Shown here: positions 28,335 through 35,960 of the stretch, in pieces
How positions within the stretch are numbered: position 1 is the stretch's first letter
Layout: each line of letters starts with the position of its first letter
DNA from: Paracoccaceae bacterium
Lineage (GTDB): Bacteria > Pseudomonadota > Alphaproteobacteria > Rhodobacterales > Rhodobacteraceae
Length of the DNA: 64,000 nucleotides
Direction: 5' to 3'
Assembly: GCA_014323785.1 (NCBI GenBank)
Contig: JACONJ010000025.1
Span: 267 to 64,266 of the forward strand
Position numbers and translations under genes: made by a program
The notes under the pieces: generated by a model
What the model was told of the DNA's origin: nothing
The model's input: the letters and a program-made list of their open reading frames with translations, nothing else
Database searches by the model: none

Positions 28335-28781
28335 TCACAAACTGAATATCCAATGCCCGTCAAAAGACATCGAGAATGCACCTTGACACAAAATATCCCG
28401 ACCGAGCAGGACTTGATAAGCCGCGGTGTGCTCCTGTTCAAACTGCAGCACCTGAATCGAAAACCCTTCCATATTGCCGTCTACATTGCCATCGGGGTAT
28501 CGCCTCTGCACCTGCAAGAACCCGATTGAACAGGCGAATTGATTGACGATTCTTTCACCCGTCGCCCCGATCATGGGTGTTTGCCCCGTTGGCTTTAGGC
28601 CCACGGCATCAACAACCTTCCCCGACAAACACGTCGTGGTTGCCCCGGTGTCGACCAGTGCCTTGAACACGCTTAGCCCTCCGCTGGCTTCCGGGGGGCG
28701 ATCCGGTTCCACGAACGGCAGAATCGCCACATCGATCAGCGGCCCTACGTTTGGGTGAAAAACTCCGCTAAATGATGGCAT
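28335..28781 (-). CDS. Retropepsin-like aspartyl protease
   Basis: A 148-residue protein with one aspartic protease site, FKALVDTGATTTCLSGKVVDAVGL (DTGA at 44-47), and a later LLGRDIL motif corresponding to the conserved (A/I)LGRD segment of retroviral-type proteases. Such single-lobe proteases act as dimers. The start at 28781 lies 14 bases inside the preceding small gene, so the two form a translationally coupled pair. The substrate is unknown. It is located inside the type I restriction locus, 38 bases upstream of hsdS. Confidence 0.8.
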   Translation of the reverse strand: MPSFSGVFHPNVGPLIDVAILPFVEPDRPPEASGGLSVFKALVDTGATTTCLSGKVVDAVGLKPTGQTPMIGATGERIVNQFACSIGFLQVQRRYPDGNVDGNMEGFSIQVLQFEQEHTAAYQVLLGRDILCQGAFSMSFDGHWIFSL

Positions 28782-29043
28782 GGGACCAGAACCCCAAGTC
28801 GGCCGGGCGCGTCTCGAATTGCTGGATGGAAAACCTGTCTGCACCAAAAAACCTGTGGCCGGTGCGATAAGCATCCTGCCAGGTGTCGTAGATGTCAATG
28901 AGTGCGCCATCGCTCATCAACGCAAACTTGCCCGCGTGCAGTTTCATTTTTTCCGGCAGAAGTTTTTGAAACGCCGCGAAGTTTTTCTGAACCTCGGCCG
29001 TGGCATCCGGGCTTGTGTGCGTATCTGTGTTTGTTTCCGGCAT
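28768..29043 (-). CDS. Small conserved protein coupled to the retropepsin gene (DUF5678-like)
   Basis: A 91-residue protein. After a threonine- and aspartate-rich N-terminal tail, EKMKLHAGKFALMSDGALIDIYDTWQDAYRTG resembles the short alpha/beta DUF5678 pattern (GK..L..DG.......T..DA). The ATG at 29043 has GGAGG upstream. It overlaps the retropepsin gene by 14 bases. I recall that proteins of this kind are paired with retropepsin-like genes in other genomes, but the DUF assignment is tentative and no function is known. Confidence 0.65.
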   Translation of the reverse strand: MPETNTDTHTSPDATAEVQKNFAAFQKLLPEKMKLHAGKFALMSDGALIDIYDTWQDAYRTGHRFFGADRFSIQQFETRPADLGFWSHAII

Positions 29044-29073
29044 TGCGTTCCTCCTTGGGGGGCTTCGGGCGAA

Positions 29074-29102
29074 AACATGGGCCATTCGGGCGGGTCTGTC
29101 AA
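29074..29102 (-). promoter_or_regulatory. Candidate sigma-70 promoter of the small protein-retropepsin pair
   Basis: On the minus strand a perfect TTGACA (29102-29097) is followed after 17 bases by CATGTT (29079-29074), 31 bases before the ATG at 29043. The -35 box is consensus and the -10 box weaker. Confidence 0.5.
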
Positions 29103-29183
29103 CTTTGAATTTTTCACTTGCAAGCGGGAGCGTTGCGGTGCTAAACACAGTGCTCGGGAGAGCATCAAGAAGCAGAAACCGAC

Positions 29184-29639
29184 ATGACGAACGCTGCTGA
29201 AGTGCTCGATCTCACTGGTCGTCTTCCGACACGTGAGGAAAGCGCGAGTGCCGCGGGTGCCGCAACCGCATTGGCCGCCGCGCAGGCCGCGGGTACCCCG
29301 CTTAAAATTCAGGGTGAGGATGGCGCACAGATCCGGCTGGCCCCGGCTATTGCGCATCTTATGCTCGATCTGCTTGGCCATCTGTCCCGTGGCGATATGG
29401 TCACACTGGTTCCAACCGGTGCGCTGCTGACGACCCAACAGGCTGCCGACATCCTCAATGTTTCTCGCCCGTATCTGAACACGCTGCTCAAGGATGATGA
29501 AATTCCATACGTCCGGCTTGGCGAACACCGCCGTGTAAAGCACGCCGACCTGATGGCCTACAAGACGCGGCGGGATGCCAGCCGCAGCACGGCACTTGAC
29601 GAACTGGCCCGGCTGGGGCAGGAATGTGATGCGTCATGA
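29184..29639 (+). CDS. Excisionase-family HTH protein, antitoxin-like and without its usual partner
   Basis: A 151-residue protein. The C-terminal part, LTTQQAADILNVSRPYLNTLLKDDEIPYVRLGEHRRVKHADLMAYK (about residues 82-127), is an excisionase/MerR-like winged helix. The N-terminal half (AHLMLDLLGHLSRGDMVTLVP) matches a class of proteins that precede PIN-domain toxins and act as antitoxins. Here the stop overlaps an ATG (ATGA at 29636) that opens a frame of only eight codons, so the expected toxin is absent. It is the only plus-strand gene inside the type I locus and faces the HEPN gene. Confidence 0.78.
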   Translation: MTNAAEVLDLTGRLPTREESASAAGAATALAAAQAAGTPLKIQGEDGAQIRLAPAIAHLMLDLLGHLSRGDMVTLVPTGALLTTQQAADILNVSRPYLNTLLKDDEIPYVRLGEHRRVKHADLMAYKTRRDASRSTALDELARLGQECDAS

Positions 29640-29683
29640 TGCATAAGTGCTGGCGGGGTTAATGCCGCTTCAAGATGCGCATG

Positions 29684-30226
29684 TCATTTGGTTCTGACCC
29701 CTAGCAAATCCTCAATAAAATCCACTAGGTCGCATGCAACTTTAAACTTGTCCTTAACCGAAACCAAAGTAATGCTGTTGAGATTGGATTCTTTGCCGTG
29801 CACTATGTCGTTACGCCATGTGATGATTTCATTGATTTCTTTCTTCCTTTGGTTTTCATTAGACCATTCTTCGTGTTTTTTAGACCACCCTTTGTCCAAT
29901 CCCTCTAGGGTGCGTTGAATTACATCGCTTCTCATATTTCTAGACTTTGGCCAAGTGTGTTCAATATGGTTGCGGATCTGTGGTGCAGCCTTGCTCTCCG
30001 CATATTCAAGCACAACTTCTTTCAGGGCTTGTTCAATGAAGCCTGAAATCAAAACGCATGCGTATTTTGCCCAGCGGGCGTGAATTTCAGTTTCTGAGCC
30101 TTTCCTTTTGGCGATAGTTGGCGGATTATCGATCAGGGACTTGATGCGAGCTCTGTAGCGCACACGGTCAGGGGGCCTTTGTGCCAAGGTTTTACGCAGC
30201 TCCGAATATTTCGCGGGCGCGTTCAA
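29684..30226 (-). CDS. HEPN-domain protein (RiboL-PSP-HEPN type), probable RNase
   Basis: A 180-residue alpha-helical protein. WRNDIVHG carries the HEPN catalytic motif R138-x4-H143. The earlier helix EIHARWAKYACVLISGFIEQALKEVVLEYA fits the RiboL-PSP-HEPN subfamily. HEPN proteins with intact R-x4-H are mostly metal-independent RNases used as toxins or abortive-infection effectors. The only start that covers the N-terminus is TTG at 30226, which overlaps the DUF262 gene by 35 bases; the true start could lie further in. Base composition is markedly AT-rich compared with neighbours, suggesting recent transfer. It is downstream of and coupled to the DUF262 gene. Confidence 0.8.
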   Translation of the reverse strand: MNAPAKYSELRKTLAQRPPDRVRYRARIKSLIDNPPTIAKRKGSETEIHARWAKYACVLISGFIEQALKEVVLEYAESKAAPQIRNHIEHTWPKSRNMRSDVIQRTLEGLDKGWSKKHEEWSNENQRKKEINEIITWRNDIVHGKESNLNSITLVSVKDKFKVACDLVDFIEDLLGVRTK

Positions 30227-31427
30227 GGCGTTTTCTGAACCGTCCAGCTTCGTTTACCCACTGTTCAGCTGAAGACTTGTAATCGGGATCATCTTCAAGC
30301 ATTTTCAGGCGCTCTTCAAGTTCCTGTGCCGAAGGTTCGGGATGCGTCTGCAGGTATGCGTCAAAGCCAGCCATAACAGCATCAAAACGGAGAACAGAGA
30401 GCAGGTTTCCTTTACGCAAGCCTTCTTTTCCGATGGTGCTTCTGACTTTGTCTACAATGGACTTAAAGTTTGCTTCGATTCGCGCAGCTTTCCCTGAATC
30501 GATGTTGCGGTGCTCTTCCATAAAATCATCAAGAAATTTCGGCATGGGAGGACGGTAGCTATGGGATTTTTCGCGCAGTGCAATAAAGCGCAGGATCAGC
30601 TCAACATCCTTTAAGCGCGAATGCGAGTGCGAGGAACCAAACAGCTCTCTCCAGGCATCGTCTTTGTTGAGCTCAACCAGAAGATCATAAAAGGAACCGT
30701 AAAAGATACTGGCCCGGATTTCCTGGGCTTTAAGCGGTGTTCCGCTTGTGTTGAGACGCTGAAAAATTTGTATGATCGCCTGATTGTATTCGTGTCCACG
30801 GGCAGGGTCGTCGTGAACCGGATCTGGCTTTATCACAATTGCGTGCAATACGGCATCAGAGAGTGCTCGCGCGTCACGATCTTCCAGAACTTTGGAGGAT
30901 TTCGCCCTGGCGACGTCACGCGAAAAGTAACGGCCCTTCAGTTCTTCCTGAACATATTTCCCTGAGAGGTAAAATTCCCCGTTAAGGTAAGCCTGAAGTG
31001 ATTTCAGGCGCTGCTGGCCATCAACAATGTTCAATTTATTACTTTTCGAATCTTGTGCAAGAAACACGTTAGGTACCGGCAAGCCGAGAATAAGTGACTC
31101 GATGAAACGCGACTGATCTGCTCTGTCCCAAACGAAGCCCCTTTGGAACTTAGGCAGACATATGTCCTCTCGATCCAGGCGTTTTACGAGGCCCTCAACG
31201 TCGGAGTCCCACCCATAGCTGCTGACATTATACCTATTTGGAGGAGTGCTGTTTTCTTCAGGACCGTCGACTTCCTCAGGATCATCAACAACTTCCGTAT
31301 CTTTAACTTTTGGGGGATCTTCTTCTTGTTCTTCCCCGTCCATGCCGTGCTGCTCTGCATTTTCGATGCAGTCGGCCTTGTTGCAGTCGGCCTTGTTATT
31401 GTAGCCCTGTGTGAAGGTTTCCGACAT
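30192..31427 (-). CDS. DUF262 (ParB/GmrSD-like) domain protein with a DUF1508-derived N-terminus
   Basis: A 411-residue protein. Residues 92-101 (PKFQRGFVWD) and 136-140 (DGQQR) are the signature of the DUF262 ParB-like nucleotide-binding/nuclease domain shared with GmrS/GmrD-type restriction enzymes. The C-terminal half is helical (NLLSVLRFDAVMAGFDAYL). Residues 1-30 resemble the end of a DUF1508 domain (TQGYNNKADC, NKADCIENAEQHGMD), followed by an acidic linker at 31-60 that is mostly E, D and P. DUF262 proteins commonly serve in defence, either cutting modified DNA or pairing with HEPN proteins. The ATG at 31427 follows AAGGACAAG and a strong promoter. There is no HNH domain (DUF1524), so nuclease activity is uncertain. 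Confidence 0.87.
   Translation of the reverse strand: MSETFTQGYNNKADCNKADCIENAEQHGMDGEEQEEDPPKVKDTEVVDDPEEVDGPEENSTPPNRYNVSSYGWDSDVEGLVKRLDREDICLPKFQRGFVWDRADQSRFIESLILGLPVPNVFLAQDSKSNKLNIVDGQQRLKSLQAYLNGEFYLSGKYVQEELKGRYFSRDVARAKSSKVLEDRDARALSDAVLHAIVIKPDPVHDDPARGHEYNQAIIQIFQRLNTSGTPLKAQEIRASIFYGSFYDLLVELNKDDAWRELFGSSHSHSRLKDVELILRFIALREKSHSYRPPMPKFLDDFMEEHRNIDSGKAARIEANFKSIVDKVRSTIGKEGLRKGNLLSVLRFDAVMAGFDAYLQTHPEPSAQELEERLKMLEDDPDYKSSAEQWVNEAGRFRKRLERAREIFGAA
31368..31397 (-). repeat. 15-base perfect tandem duplication at the start of the DUF262 gene
   Basis: GCAGTCGGCCTTGTT occurs twice in a row on the plus strand (31368-31382 and 31383-31397), giving the peptide NKADC-NKADC. Each unit is five codons, so loss or gain of a copy keeps the frame. 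Confidence 0.95.
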
Positions 31428-31457
31428 GATCTTGTCCTTCTGGGTTGTCGCGCATTA

Positions 31458-31486
31458 TGTATAGGCGGGATGTTCCAAAATGTCAA
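31458..31486 (-). promoter_or_regulatory. Near-consensus sigma-70 promoter of the DUF262-HEPN pair
   Basis: On the minus strand TTGACA (31486-31481) is followed after exactly 17 bases by TATACA (31463-31458), 31 bases upstream of the ATG at 31427. This is one of the best promoter matches I see in the window and implies expression independent of hsdM. Confidence 0.75.
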
Positions 31487-31606
31487 CCCTGCCACCGTTG
31501 GCGCAGGCTCTGCGGCGGCGTGGGCCGGTCCCGGTTCAGGGTACCCGAAGGTAGGCCCCAAATTTCCGATTGCGCTTGAACGGCGGGGCAGAACCCCCGC
31601 GCCCGG

Positions 31607-33157
31607 TCATACCGCTTGGCCCCCGAGCTCCGCCACGATGGTGTCGATTTCGGCCCGCAGGTGATCAATCCGGACAACAGTGGTTTTCAGTTCGGCATTC
31701 ACGGCGTCAATGTCGATCACCTCCCGCGTATCTTTCGGCTCCACATAGGTGCTGACTGACAGGGTGTAATCCTTTGCCGCAACCTCGGCGGCTGGTGCGG
31801 ACCGGGCAAAATGCGCAATGTCCCCGGTGCTGGCAAAGGCGTCCAGAATCTGTTCAATATGCGCATCGGTCAGGATGTTGTTGTTCACCTCTTTCCTGAA
31901 CAGGGGGCTGGCGTCGATAAAGCGGATGTGCGTGTCCGCCTTGTTTTTGGCCAGCACCAGGATACCCGTTGCAATCGATGTGCCAAAGAACAGGTTGGGC
32001 GGCAGTGCAATCACCGCCGCAACGTAATTTTCGTCCACCAGGTATTTGCGGATTTTCCGCTCGGCCCCGCCGCGGTAGAAGATGCCGGGAAAGCAGACAA
32101 TCGCCGCCCGGCCCCGGGCCGACAGGTAGTGCAGCGCGTGCAGCACAAAGGCAAAATCCGCCTTGGATTTCGGGGCCAGCACCCCGGCGGGGGCAAAGCG
32201 TTCATCATTGATCAGCAGCGGGTTATCCGCGCCCGGCCATTTCACCGAGTAGGGCGGGTTGGACACGATGGCATCAAAGCGCGCGGCATCCATGAACTGC
32301 GGTTCGGTCAGCGTATCGCCCAGGCGGATGTCAAACTGGTCATAATTCGTGCCGTGCAGGAACATGTTCATCCGCGCCAGGTTATAGGTGGTGCGGTTGA
32401 GTTCCTGCCCAAAGAACCCGTCCTGCACAAAATGGTCCCCGAACTGCGTTTTGGCCTGCAGCAGCAGCGCGCCTGACCCGGCGGCGGGGTCGTAGATTTT
32501 GTTCACGCGCTCCCGCCCGTGTGCAACCAGCCGGGCAAGCAGCGCGGACACCTGCTGCGGCGTAAAGAACTCTCCGCCTGATTTTCCCGCATTGGCCGCG
32601 TAGTTAGAGATAAGGAACTCATAGGCATCACCGAACAGGTCAATCCGGCTGCCCTGGAAATCGCCGAACTCAAATTCCGCGATACCTTTCAACACCTTGG
32701 CCAGGCGGGCATTCTTTTCCGCCACCGTGTTGCCAAGGCGGGTGCTGGTCGTGTCGAAATCAGCAAACAGGCCCCTGATCGCATTCTCGGACGGGTATCC
32801 GGTGGCCGAGTCCTCGATGGCGGCGAAAATCCGCGCCAGGTCGGTATTGAGGTTGCCGTTGGTATGGACCCCGGCCACCACATTTGCGAACAACTGGCTT
32901 GGGCAAATGAAATAGCCCTTTGTCTTGACCGCCTCCTCCTGCACCTCTGGCGGGATGTTGGCGTCGGACATGCCCGCGTAATCGGTGCCAGCATCGCCAC
33001 CCTCCATGTAGCCCGTGAAGTGCTCGCTGATGAAGCGATAGAATAAGGCACCCAGGACAAACTGCTTAAAATCCCAGCCATCGACGGCCCCGCGCACCTC
33101 GTTGGCGATGTGCCATATCCGCCGGTGCAATGCGTCGCGCTGCTGCTGGTTTGTCAT
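31607..33157 (-). CDS. hsdM: Type I restriction-modification methyltransferase subunit
   Basis: A 516-residue HsdM. The N-terminal helical domain ([21 protein letters not shown]) is followed by the gamma-class N6-adenine methyltransferase with DPAAGSG at residues 223-229 and NPPY at 300-303. [16 protein letters not shown] precedes motif I, as in all HsdM. The C-terminal part ([19 protein letters not shown], then helices) contacts HsdS. The ATG at 33157 begins [19 protein letters not shown], the usual start, with GGAGAA upstream. It is intact, so with whatever HsdS form is made the locus could still methylate even though hsdR is frameshifted. It borders the rsfS housekeeping cluster. Confidence 0.94.
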   Translation of the reverse strand: MTNQQQRDALHRRIWHIANEVRGAVDGWDFKQFVLGALFYRFISEHFTGYMEGGDAGTDYAGMSDANIPPEVQEEAVKTKGYFICPSQLFANVVAGVHTNGNLNTDLARIFAAIEDSATGYPSENAIRGLFADFDTTSTRLGNTVAEKNARLAKVLKGIAEFEFGDFQGSRIDLFGDAYEFLISNYAANAGKSGGEFFTPQQVSALLARLVAHGRERVNKIYDPAAGSGALLLQAKTQFGDHFVQDGFFGQELNRTTYNLARMNMFLHGTNYDQFDIRLGDTLTEPQFMDAARFDAIVSNPPYSVKWPGADNPLLINDERFAPAGVLAPKSKADFAFVLHALHYLSARGRAAIVCFPGIFYRGGAERKIRKYLVDENYVAAVIALPPNLFFGTSIATGILVLAKNKADTHIRFIDASPLFRKEVNNNILTDAHIEQILDAFASTGDIAHFARSAPAAEVAAKDYTLSVSTYVEPKDTREVIDIDAVNAELKTTVVRIDHLRAEIDTIVAELGGQAV

Positions 33158-33328
33158 TCGCGTTCTCCCGCCCTGCGCCCCCGCCGGATGGTCCGCAACC
33201 CGGCCTGCACTGCGCCGCCCCCGGCTACAGGGGCGCACCGCCCGCCGTCAAGCCCCATTGCGCACAGAACGGGCCGATGGTAGAACTGGAACGGCTGGCA
33301 CCGGTGCCCCAAGGCTGGTGCGTTTTAT

Positions 33329-33760
33329 ATGGAGGGCAGCGTTCTGGCCGGACCAACTTTTGCGGTTTCTGATGCGGGCGGGTGCGGGGTACCCCGCACC
33401 CCCGCCCCGCGGCCGCTTTCAAGCGAGGATCTCCTTGGACACATCATTGCGTCCCTTTCCGAAGACAAGGCCGAAGATGTTGTGCAGATTGACCTGCGTG
33501 GAAAATCATCAATGGCCGATTATATGGTCATTGCCTCTGGCCGCTCGGCCCGACAGGTCACTGCTGTATCGGAACACCTGGCGGACCGGCTGAAAACGCT
33601 GACCGGGCACCGCCATAAGATGGAAGGCATGGCGGCCGGCGACTGGGTGCTGATCGACGCGGGCGATGTGATCATCCATGTGTTCCGCCCCGAGGTGCGA
33701 GAGTTTTACCAGCTTGAAAAGCTATGGATGCCGACCGACGCCGCCACAGGCGTGCGGTAA
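33329..33760 (+). CDS. rsfS: Ribosome silencing factor RsfS
   Basis: The core of about 110 residues (EDLLGHIIASLSEDKAEDVVQIDLRGKSSMADYMVIASGRSARQV ... DWVLIDAGDVIIHVFRPEVREFYQLEKLW) is RsfS. RsfS binds ribosomal protein uL14 and blocks subunit joining when nutrients are short. The start is uncertain: the ATG at 33329 gives a 30-residue proline-, glycine- and valine-rich extension with no obvious role, but no better in-frame start lies before the conserved part. It begins the conserved cluster rsfS-rlmH-gpmI-ctpA-rppH. Confidence 0.9.
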   Translation: MEGSVLAGPTFAVSDAGGCGVPRTPAPRPLSSEDLLGHIIASLSEDKAEDVVQIDLRGKSSMADYMVIASGRSARQVTAVSEHLADRLKTLTGHRHKMEGMAAGDWVLIDAGDVIIHVFRPEVREFYQLEKLWMPTDAATGVR

Positions 33761-33769
33761 GCCCCCGCC

Positions 33770-34240
33770 ATGCGCGTGCATCTTTGCGCCGTGGGCCGGC
33801 TTCGGGCCGGGCCAGAGCGTGATCTGGTTGATGCGTATTCCGACCGGTTCACCCGGATCGGGCGCGGCATCGGGCTCGGTCCGTTGAACGAAATTGAGGT
33901 AGAGGATCGCACGGCCCGGGGCCCGGTGGCCGAGGCCGCATTGCTGGCCAGGGCCATCCCGGATGGTGCAACGATCTGGGTGCTGGATGAACGGGGGAGG
34001 GCCGCAACCTCACCGGAGTTTGCCCGCCAGCTGGCGCGTGTGCGCGATGCGGGTACGGGCGACCTTGGCATTCTGATTGGTGGGGCGGACGGGATTGACC
34101 CTGCATTGCGCCAAAAGGCCGACAGGCTTGTGTCTTTCGGGCCGATGGTCTGGCCGCATATGCTGGCCCGCGTGATGCTGGCCGAACAGCTGTATCGCGC
34201 GGCCGCGATCCTGACGGGGGCACCCTATCACCGTGCCTGA
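33770..34240 (+). CDS. rlmH: 23S rRNA (pseudouridine1915-N3)-methyltransferase
   Basis: A 156-residue SPOUT-family protein of normal length. The C-terminal trefoil-knot region has DLGILIGGADGIDPALRQKADRLVSFGPMVWPHMLARVMLAEQLYRA, ending in GAPYHRA, where the tyrosine-histidine-arginine tail is the RlmH signature. It methylates pseudouridine 1915 in helix 69 of 23S rRNA on 70S ribosomes. It starts nine bases after rsfS, and both act on the ribosome. Confidence 0.95.
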   Translation: MRVHLCAVGRLRAGPERDLVDAYSDRFTRIGRGIGLGPLNEIEVEDRTARGPVAEAALLARAIPDGATIWVLDERGRAATSPEFARQLARVRDAGTGDLGILIGGADGIDPALRQKADRLVSFGPMVWPHMLARVMLAEQLYRAAAILTGAPYHRA

Positions 34241-34304
34241 CCTTGCCCGCCCCTGTTCATGCGGATAAAACCGCACCAACCCGACCCGCAAAAGGCCCGT
34301 TGGC

Positions 34305-35825
34305 ATGTCCCACCCCAAACCCGTTGTGCTGTGCATCCTGGACGGGTGGGGCATTGGCCCGGCCACCGCGGCGAATGCCCCCCATCTGGCCGACACGCCG
34401 GTGTTTGACCAGCTGATGGCGACCTGCCCGCATGCAACGCTGGTAACGCATGGGCGCGATGTGGGCCTGCCCCCGGGGCAGATGGGCAATTCCGAAGTTG
34501 GCCACACCAATATCGGTGCAGGTCGGGTGGTGGCGATGGATTTGGGGATGATCGACCTGGCCATCCAGGACGGCAGTTTCTTCAGCAACCCGGCCCTGAC
34601 CAGCTTTATCAAGGTACTCAAATCCTCGGGCGGCACCGCGCATGTGATGGGGGTTGCCTCAGATGGCGGGGTGCATGGGCACCTCAACCACATCCTGGCG
34701 GCGGCCAGGGCGTTGACCGATGCGGGGGTTCCGGTCGCGCTTCACGTGATTACCGATGGCCGCGATGTGCCGCCGACATCCGCCGATGGCTATGTTGCGC
34801 AACTGGCCCATCTGCTGCCGAAAGACGCCGCCTGTGCCACCGTGATCGGGCGCTATTTCGCCATGGATCGCGATAACCGGTGGGACCGGGTTAAGAAAGC
34901 CTATGACGCCATGGTCCACGGCAACAGCGTGTTCATCAGTCAGACCCCGGGGGACGCCGTGGCCAAAGCCTATGCGCGCGGCGAAACGGATGAGTTTATT
35001 GCGCCCACCGTCCTTGGTGGCTACCAGGGGATGAAGCAGGGCGATGGCCTGTTCTGCCTGAACTTCCGCGCGGACCGTGTGCGCGAAATCCTGTGCGCCA
35101 TCGGCGAACCCGGTTTCAATGCGTTCAGGACAGGTCCGCGCCCCGCCCTGGCCGCACAGCTTGGCATGGTTGATTATTCCGCGGCGCATGATACATACAT
35201 GACAGCGGCCTACCCAAAGCAGACCATCACCAACACGCTTGGTGCCTGGGTGGCACACCACGGCCTGCGCCAGTTCCGCCTGGCCGAGACCGAGAAATAC
35301 CCGCATGTCACCTTTTTTCTGAACGGTGGCAGGGAACCGCCGGAAGCGGGCGAGGATCGCGCCATGCCGAATTCCCCCAAGGTTGCCACCTATGACCTGC
35401 AGCCGGACATGGCGGCCCCCGAAGTCAGTGCGCGGTTGGTGCAGGCGATCCGGGATCGGTACGATCTGATCGTGGTCAACTATGCCAATCCCGATATGGT
35501 TGGCCACACGGGCGATCTGGAGGCCGCGAAACGCGCCTGTGCAGCGGTGGACCGCGGCCTGGGCCAGGCGGTTGTGGCACTTGGCACCGAAGGGGGGGCG
35601 ATGATCGTTACCGCGGATCACGGCAATTGCGAGGTGATGGTGAACCCCGCAACGGGCGGCCCCCACACCGCGCATACGCTGAACCCGGTTCCGGTGATCC
35701 TGGTTGGCGGGCCCCAGGGCGCACGGATAAAGAACGGCCGGCTGTCGGATTTGGCCCCCACGGTGCTGCAATTGATGGGCCTGCCACAGCCGCCCGAGAT
35801 GACGGGGGGAAGCCTGATCGCATGA
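34305..35825 (+). CDS. gpmI: 2,3-bisphosphoglycerate-independent phosphoglycerate mutase
   Basis: A 506-residue alkaline-phosphatase-superfamily enzyme. VVLCILDGWGIG near the start, GQMGNSEVGHTNIGAGR with the phosphorylated serine, and the metal ligands in VTADHGNCE and GPHTAHTLNPVPVI are all present. It interconverts 3- and 2-phosphoglycerate in glycolysis and gluconeogenesis using two divalent metal ions. The length is standard and the start ATG fits the family. Confidence 0.96.
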   Translation: MSHPKPVVLCILDGWGIGPATAANAPHLADTPVFDQLMATCPHATLVTHGRDVGLPPGQMGNSEVGHTNIGAGRVVAMDLGMIDLAIQDGSFFSNPALTSFIKVLKSSGGTAHVMGVASDGGVHGHLNHILAAARALTDAGVPVALHVITDGRDVPPTSADGYVAQLAHLLPKDAACATVIGRYFAMDRDNRWDRVKKAYDAMVHGNSVFISQTPGDAVAKAYARGETDEFIAPTVLGGYQGMKQGDGLFCLNFRADRVREILCAIGEPGFNAFRTGPRPALAAQLGMVDYSAAHDTYMTAAYPKQTITNTLGAWVAHHGLRQFRLAETEKYPHVTFFLNGGREPPEAGEDRAMPNSPKVATYDLQPDMAAPEVSARLVQAIRDRYDLIVVNYANPDMVGHTGDLEAAKRACAAVDRGLGQAVVALGTEGGAMIVTADHGNCEVMVNPATGGPHTAHTLNPVPVILVGGPQGARIKNGRLSDLAPTVLQLMGLPQPPEMTGGSLIA

Positions 35826-35960
35826 CTTAATACCAGCGCGGTGGCGGAACCCCATTAAAAGCGTTTCACAAATGCCTTATATGGGGAACCAGTGAAGCAA
35901 GCGTGCCCGTGAACCCATCCGCGTGGTTCATTGCCCAATGAAAACGAGGTTTGATCGCAG

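Noticed and set aside
33158..33328. RNA gene or remnant between hsdM and rsfS
   Set aside because: No cloverleaf, hairpin with T-run or coding pattern was found; treated as a plain divergent intergenic region.
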